A DNA stretch of 28,049 bases from CAVDHB01 sp963608705 (GTDB taxonomy: Bacteria > Bacteroidota > Bacteroidia > Bacteroidales > Bacteroidaceae). The notes below the pieces were generated by a model that saw only the letters and a program-made list of their open reading frames with translations, was not told the origin of the DNA and did not search any database. Each line of letters starts with the position of its first letter. Position 1 is the first letter of the stretch. Shown in pieces: positions 24,420 to 28,049 of the stretch. The position numbers were made by a program, and so were the translations under genes. The stretch lies in assembly GCA_963608705.1 (NCBI GenBank), contig CAVDHB010000007.1, forward strand, positions 1 to 28,049, read 5' to 3'.

Positions 24420-24451
24420 CAAAGATACTGCAAACCATGTGAAGTACCAAA
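24420..24451 (-). promoter_or_regulatory. Bacteroidales promoter for queA operon
   Basis: On the minus strand: TTTG (24448-24451), 20 nt, TATCTTTG (24420-24427), 22 bases before the queA ATG. Full match to the consensus. It is divergent from the GH97 promoter, 30 bases away. Confidence 0.88.
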
Positions 24452-24480
24452 AAGACCATCTTAATTTTTAGCGCATAATA

Positions 24481-24512
24481 CTTGGTAAACCCATCATATT
24501 TGACTACCTTTG
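24481..24512 (+). promoter_or_regulatory. Promoter for the GH97 gene
   Basis: TACCTTTG at 24505-24512 matches TAnnTTTG; CTTG at 24481-24484, 20 nt upstream, is an imperfect TTTG. The GH97 ATG follows 62 bases later. Confidence 0.65.
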
Positions 24513-24574
24513 CCGTGTGAGTGACAGATGTACACTTTAAAAGGAAGAAACTAACTATTAATATACAATCTTTT

Positions 24575-26530
24575 ATGAAAAGAACCTATTATCTATTACC
24601 CGCATTGGCGGCATTCTTTTCGGCTTTCACCGCACAGGCGAAAGACATTCCCGTATCAGGTCCGGACGGAAAACTGAAAGTCACCTTACACACCACCGAC
24701 AACGGCGGCAAGCTTTCCTATTCCGTCACCTACGGAGGAAAGACAATGCTGTCCCAGTCTCCCCTTGGTTTCAAGGCTGACATCGGCAACTTTGTGGACA
24801 GACTGTCCTTGCAAAAAGAAAGCACCGCACAGATAGACACCACCTATGAGCTGGCGCACAGCAAAGTGTCCAAAGTGCATTACAAGGCGAACGAATTGAC
24901 CTGCCGTTTCCAGAATGACAAGGGCTATGCCATGGACGTGATATTCCGGGTAAGCGACAACGACGTGGCTTTCCGCTATTACGTGCCTCGTCAAAAAGGG
25001 AAAGGGTGCATCCGTATTGACGGAGAAGCCACCGGGTTCCGTTTTCCGACGGAGACCACAACCTTCCTTACTCCCCAAAGTGACGCAATGATTGGATGGA
25101 AACGTACCAAACCTTCATACGAAGAGCATTACCAAACAGACCGTCCCATGACGGAACGCTCACAATACGGACACGGATACACCTTCCCTTCTCTCTTCAA
25201 AATCGGAGGAAACGGCTGGGTGCTGGTGTCTGAGACAGGGGTAGACCGTCATTATTGCGGTTCCCGTCTGAGCGATTACAAAGACGGCGCCTATACGATA
25301 GAGTACCCATTGAAAGAGGAGATGAACGGACTGGGCAGTGTCTCTCCCGCTTTCTCCCTGCCCGGAGCTACTCCTTGGAGAACCTTGACCGTGGGAGACA
25401 ACCTGAAACCCATCGTGGAGACCACCGTGCCTTGGGATGTGGTGAAACCCCGTTACACCTCCACCCATCAGTACAAACCCGGAAAAGGCACGTGGAGCTG
25501 GATTGTCTGGCAAGACGGCAGCATCAATTACGAAGACCAAGTGAAATACGTGGACTTGGCCGCTGCCATGGGCTATCCGTATGTGCTGGTAGACAACTGG
25601 TGGGACACGAGAATAGGCAAGAAACGCATCGAGCAGCTCTCCCGTTACGCACAAAGCAAAGGAGTGCACCTGATGCTGTGGTACAGCTCAAGCGGCTACT
25701 GGAATGACATTCAGCAAGGTCCTATCAACCACATGGACGACCCCGTGGTACGCAAGAAAGAAATGGCCTGGTTGGAAAGCATCGGCGTGAAAGGCATCAA
25801 GGTGGACTTCTTCGGCAGCGACAAACAGGAGATGATTCAGCTGCAAGACGCCATTCTGTCCGATGCGGACGACCACGGACTGATGGTCATTTTCCACGGC
25901 ACGACCCTGCCGAGGGGATGGGAACGGATGTATCCCAACTACATAGGCAGCGAGGCGGTATTAGCTTCCGAGAATATGGTGTTCGACCAGCGGTTCTGCG
26001 ACGAAGAGGCGTTCAACGCCTGCTTGCACCCCTTCATCCGCAACACGGTGGGCAGCATGGAGTTCGGCGGCACGTTCCTGAACAAAAGGCTGAACAAGGG
26101 AAACAACGGAGGCACTACTCGCCGCACGACCGACGCATTCCAATTGGCCACGGCGGTATTGTTCCAGAATCCGTCACAGAATTTCGCCTTGACTCCTAAC
26201 AACCTGACGGACGCTCCGAAGGCTTCCATCGAGTTCATGAAGCAAGTACCTACCACATGGGATGAGACCCGTTTCATTGACGGCTATCCCGGCAAATACG
26301 TGGTGTTAGCTCGACGACATGGCGACACTTGGTATGTGGCGGGCATCAACGCCGAGAAGAAACCGTTAAAACTCTCTTTGTCCCTCCCCTTCTTAGCCGG
26401 AAAGGCCGTGACAAAATACGGAGACTCCGACAAAGAAACAATCACCAAAGGAAGCACGAAGGTGCAGAAAAACGGTACAGTCAAAGTTACCTTGAACACC
26501 AATGGTGGCTGCATTTTGGTAGGGAAATAG
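24575..26530 (+). CDS. GH97 glycoside hydrolase, secreted
   Basis: This 651-residue exported enzyme has a signal peptide (MKRTYYLLPALAAFFSAFTAQA), an N-terminal beta-rich region (about 25-280, super-sandwich type) and a TIM-barrel with WIVWQDGSINYEDQVKYVDLAAAMG, VLVDNWWD, LMLWYSSSG and a barrel motif IKVDFF with Asp411. A C-terminal beta domain ends in GGCILVGK. Family GH97 cleaves alpha-linked glucose or galactose. In the retaining branch the nucleophile is an Asp in a KVDF-like motif, as in BT1871; so a retaining enzyme, possibly alpha-galactosidase-like, is more likely here than the inverting SusB type. That assignment is inference. No SusC/SusD genes are present. The start was chosen at the signal peptide. 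Confidence 0.93.
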   Translation: MKRTYYLLPALAAFFSAFTAQAKDIPVSGPDGKLKVTLHTTDNGGKLSYSVTYGGKTMLSQSPLGFKADIGNFVDRLSLQKESTAQIDTTYELAHSKVSKVHYKANELTCRFQNDKGYAMDVIFRVSDNDVAFRYYVPRQKGKGCIRIDGEATGFRFPTETTTFLTPQSDAMIGWKRTKPSYEEHYQTDRPMTERSQYGHGYTFPSLFKIGGNGWVLVSETGVDRHYCGSRLSDYKDGAYTIEYPLKEEMNGLGSVSPAFSLPGATPWRTLTVGDNLKPIVETTVPWDVVKPRYTSTHQYKPGKGTWSWIVWQDGSINYEDQVKYVDLAAAMGYPYVLVDNWWDTRIGKKRIEQLSRYAQSKGVHLMLWYSSSGYWNDIQQGPINHMDDPVVRKKEMAWLESIGVKGIKVDFFGSDKQEMIQLQDAILSDADDHGLMVIFHGTTLPRGWERMYPNYIGSEAVLASENMVFDQRFCDEEAFNACLHPFIRNTVGSMEFGGTFLNKRLNKGNNGGTTRRTTDAFQLATAVLFQNPSQNFALTPNNLTDAPKASIEFMKQVPTTWDETRFIDGYPGKYVVLARRHGDTWYVAGINAEKKPLKLSLSLPFLAGKAVTKYGDSDKETITKGSTKVQKNGTVKVTLNTNGGCILVGK

Positions 26531-26557
26531 TTAAAAAACACTTATAATGAAGAGCTA

Positions 26558-26586
26558 ATACGGCAGAATCCAAGAAATAGCCGTAT
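26558..26586 (+). other. Small hairpin between GH97 and OmpA genes
   Basis: ATACGGC and GCCGTAT can pair across a 15-base loop in the 84-bp gap between the GH97 and OmpA genes. No T-tract follows. It could be an intercistronic or 5'-leader structure; no promoter was recognised here, so the OmpA gene may be read from upstream. Confidence 0.35.
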
Positions 26587-26614
26587 ATTGCCGCCGCATT
26601 AAAACACATGAAAC

Positions 26615-27490
26615 ATGAAAAGAACAGTTTACACTCTGATGTTGGCTGCCGGCTGTATGGTTATGGCAAGCTGCGTGACAAAAAAGCAGTTCACTGATTT
26701 ACAGTCACAATACAACAAAGCCCAGACTGAAAACAGCGACTTGAAAAGCGCCTTGCAGACCGCCAAGGTGGATTTGGCAAGCTGCAATACAAACGGAAAG
26801 AATCTGGAAGATCGTCTGCGGGACGCACAGGCCGCAAACAAAGCGTTGGCCGCACAGTTGCAGACATTGCAGGGAACACTGGACAAGAGCGTATCCCAGG
26901 GAAATGTGAACATTTCCAAGCTTGTAGACCAGATAAACGAGTCAAACCAGTATATCCGCCGCTTGGTGGACGCCAAGAGCAAGTCGGATTCTCTGAATAT
27001 GGTGCTGACCAACAACCTGACTCGTTCGTTGAGCAACGACGAGCAGAAAGAGGTCAATGTGAAAGTGCTCAAAGGCGTAGTGTATATCTCATTGGCTGAC
27101 AATATGCTGTACAAATCCGGAAGCTATGAGATTAACGAACGTGCCGGTGAGACACTGAGCAAAATCGCCAAGATTATCAACGACTACAAAGACTACGGCG
27201 TATTGGTGGAAGGCAACACGGACAACGTGCCTATTTCCCGTACCAACATCCGTAACAACTGGGATTTGAGTGCCTTGCGTGCCAGCTCCGTGGTACAGGC
27301 TTTGCAAACCCGCTACGGTGTGGATCCGAAACGCTTGACGGTAGGTGGACGTGGCGAGTACAACCCCGTAGCTACCAACTCTACCGAAATAGGCAAGCAG
27401 CGTAACCGCCGTACCGAAATCATCATCACTCCTAAACTTGACGAGTTCATGGATTTGATAGGCAAAGCGCCGGAAGATAGTCAGAAATAA
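26615..27490 (+). CDS. OmpA-family peptidoglycan-binding lipoprotein
   Basis: This 291-residue protein starts MKRTVYTLMLAAGCMVMASC; the lipobox MASC puts the lipidated cysteine at residue 20, so it is an outer-membrane lipoprotein. Residues 25-135 or so are a coiled coil (DLQSQYNKAQTENSDLKSAL, NKALAAQLQTLQGTLDKS). The C-terminal third is an OmpA/Pal peptidoglycan-binding domain: VLVEGNTDNVPI, NWDLSALRASSVVQAL, RLTVGGRGEYNPV and the NRRTEIII signature. It probably anchors the outer membrane to the cell wall. A terminator follows 25 bp after the stop. Confidence 0.93.
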   Translation: MKRTVYTLMLAAGCMVMASCVTKKQFTDLQSQYNKAQTENSDLKSALQTAKVDLASCNTNGKNLEDRLRDAQAANKALAAQLQTLQGTLDKSVSQGNVNISKLVDQINESNQYIRRLVDAKSKSDSLNMVLTNNLTRSLSNDEQKEVNVKVLKGVVYISLADNMLYKSGSYEINERAGETLSKIAKIINDYKDYGVLVEGNTDNVPISRTNIRNNWDLSALRASSVVQALQTRYGVDPKRLTVGGRGEYNPVATNSTEIGKQRNRRTEIIITPKLDEFMDLIGKAPEDSQK

Positions 27491-27514
27491 ACTAAATAAA
27501 AGATTTATGGGGAT

Positions 27515-27558
27515 AGGCTGTGCCGTAAACATATTATTACGACACAGCCTTTACTTTT
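27515..27558 (+). terminator. OmpA gene terminator
   Basis: AGGCTGTGCCGTAA (27515-27528) pairs with TTACGACACAGCCT (27537-27550) apart from one base, with an 8-base loop, and is followed by TTACTTTT. It starts 25 bases after the OmpA stop codon. Confidence 0.85.
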
Positions 27559-27582
27559 AGGAAACTTCTGTGCGTGTTATAG

Positions 27583-27604
27583 ATTATCCGCTATTGTACC
27601 ACCA
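27583..27604 (-). repeat. Dispersed GTGGTACAAT...GCGGATAAT motif, copy 3
   Basis: The minus strand reads GGTGGTACAAT, then AGCGGATAAT. It matches copy 2 (15596-15617) nearly base for base and follows a remnant of the palindrome (GTAGAGA) in the same order as copies 1 and 2. Confidence 0.6.
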
Positions 27605-27630
27605 ATCTCTACCGATTAATGGGCATTTAT

Positions 27631-27681
27631 TCACCGTAACACATCCTTTTCCTGTCTTATAAATGGAAAATTACTGCGCAT
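27631..27681 (-). CDS. Possible 16-residue micropeptide, right copy
   Basis: The minus-strand frame reads MRSNFPFIRQEKDVLR and then TGA. It is the counterpart of the frame at 150-200, with the same start, stop and length. Codons 3-10 are identical in the two copies, and among the other codons both silent and replacement changes occur, so coding selection is not proven. It lies downstream of the minus-strand terminator hairpin at 27727-27758. A longer in-frame reading that includes the repeats was not accepted. Confidence 0.25.
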   Translation of the reverse strand: MRSNFPFIRQEKDVLR

Positions 27682-27726
27682 CGTGAATCTTTTTCTTTTT
27701 GTGTACCTTATGAAGAAAAATGGACG

Positions 27727-27758
27727 AAAAAATAAGGGGCTATGGTACAATATAGCCC
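27727..27758 (-). terminator. Terminator hairpin in the right inverted element
   Basis: On the minus strand: GGGCTAT, an 8-base loop, ATAGCCC and then CTTATTTTTT. This is a compact intrinsic terminator with a 7-bp perfect stem. It lies between the tandem repeats and the micropeptide frame, so a leftward transcript starting in the repeat region would end here. Confidence 0.75.
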
Positions 27759-27776
27759 TATCTCCAGTGTTTTTAT

Positions 27777-27831
27777 GTTGTTTAGTGTAGGCTAGTGTAG
27801 GCTTAGTGTAGGCAATATTCCTGTTTTTTAT
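27777..27831 (-). repeat. Inverted terminal element, right copy (exact core)
   Basis: Its reverse complement equals positions 1-55 exactly. It contains three tandem TAGTGTAGGC units. Two more GTGTAGGC units lie just outside (27871-27878 and 27879-27886), giving five in about 110 bases, all in the same orientation. Confidence 0.9.
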
Positions 27832-27858
27832 CACGTTATAGACTGATAAACAAGGATT

Positions 27859-27889
27859 TAAAAATATTCAGTGTAGGCGTGTAGGCAAA
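27859..27889 (-). promoter_or_regulatory. Candidate leftward promoter in the right element
   Basis: On the minus strand: TTTG (27886-27889), 19 nt, then TATTTTTA (27859-27866), one base off the TAnnTTTG element. It overlaps the two outer GTGTAGGC units. With the terminator at 27727-27758 it would define a leftward RNA of roughly 115-125 nt. Confidence 0.35.
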
Positions 27890-27923
27890 TTCACGAAAAA
27901 ACTTTTTGGGGAAGGGGGATATT

Positions 27924-28049
27924 ATGTTTAATAAGAAAAGTCGTGTGTCTGTATTTTCTAAAATGATTCCCCAAAACATACCACCGTCCTATCTTGGTAA
28001 TGGTTCTGAGTCTCATGGTCGTTTTTTTACGGTGAATAATAAAATTTCT
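27924..28049 (+). CDS. N-terminal part of an unidentified gene
   Basis: An ATG preceded by GAAGGGGGA (a fair ribosome-binding site) opens a frame of 42 codons that runs off the window end: MFNKKSRVSVFSKMIPQNIP and on. The family cannot be told from this much. The short VSVF-type start is loosely reminiscent of VirE-N proteins, which are common beside integrated elements in this group, but this is a weak resemblance. Five GTGTAGGC units lie in the 150 bases upstream and may be its regulatory region. Confidence 0.5.
   Translation, partial: MFNKKSRVSVFSKMIPQNIPPSYLGNGSESHGRFFTVNNKIS

Larger units (their letters stand above)
27491..27923. other. Intergenic region containing the right inverted element
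   Basis: These 433 bases hold, in order, the OmpA terminator, the inverted GGATAAT motif, the minus-strand micropeptide frame, a minus-strand terminator hairpin, the exact 55-base match with the left end and two further GTGTAGGC units. No longer gene is recognised. Confidence 0.8.

Noticed and set aside
23220..24464. 414-codon plus-strand frame opposite queA
   Set aside because: Antisense shadow of queA; composition is unlike a normal protein and it would run through the queA promoter.
24521..24574. Upstream in-frame extension of the GH97 gene
   Set aside because: It would place 18 residues before a perfect signal peptide; the ATG at 24575 is better.
27631..27834. 67-codon minus-strand frame running through the tandem repeats into the micropeptide
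   Set aside because: In the left copy the same reading frame is broken by a stop shortly after the repeats, so only the final 16 codons are conserved as a frame.

Overview
The window looks like a chromosomal segment of a Bacteroidales bacterium (Bacteroides, Phocaeicola or a close relative). The main reasons are the repeated promoter architecture of this phylum (TTTG, 19-21 nt, then TAnnTTTG) in front of several genes, starts without strong Shine-Dalgarno sites, a GH97 glycoside hydrolase, a PF14905-type outer-membrane barrel, a DUF2027-Smr protein and paired AAA-ATPase-like/PD-(D/E)XK proteins. No species is assigned.

Layout. Positions 1-200 and 27631-27831 are inverted copies of one element. 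It has a 55-bp perfectly matching segment with three tandem 10-11 bp GCCTACACTA units, then a hairpin, then a diverged stretch that contains a 16-codon reading frame. After a gene-poor stretch (201-1081) come two long, AT-rich, adjacent DUF262 genes (1082-5667). The first carries a C-terminal DUF1524 (HNH-like) region, so the pair resembles GmrSD/type IV restriction proteins and is the best candidate here for a little-described defence system. Next are two inverted paralogues of an AAA-ATPase-like/PD-(D/E)XK protein (6010-7617 and 9723-11309). They bracket a two-gene unit coding for an Fsr-like efflux protein and an Ogt-type DNA methyltransferase.

The middle (11357-15339) holds housekeeping genes: class II fructose-bisphosphate aldolase and ribosomal protein L31 type B, each with a recognisable terminator. 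Three PepSY-related envelope genes follow on the minus strand. A region with palindromic repeats (15469-15617) precedes a small DUF4160/DUF2442-HTH gene pair. Beyond that is a minus-strand operon (19312 to 16408) for a secreted protein of unknown family and an outer-membrane beta-barrel protein. A complete IS5-type insertion sequence (19735-20676) lies just upstream of birA.

The right part is mostly conserved core: birA, then on the minus strand an apparent queA-Nudix-Smr operon. Divergent from queA is a secreted GH97 glycosidase, followed by an OmpA-family lipoprotein. The window ends in the second copy of the inverted element and the first 42 codons of an outward-reading gene.

All calls were made by reading the sequence and the translated frames. 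No database search, alignment score or folding calculation was run. Family names rest on recognised motifs.
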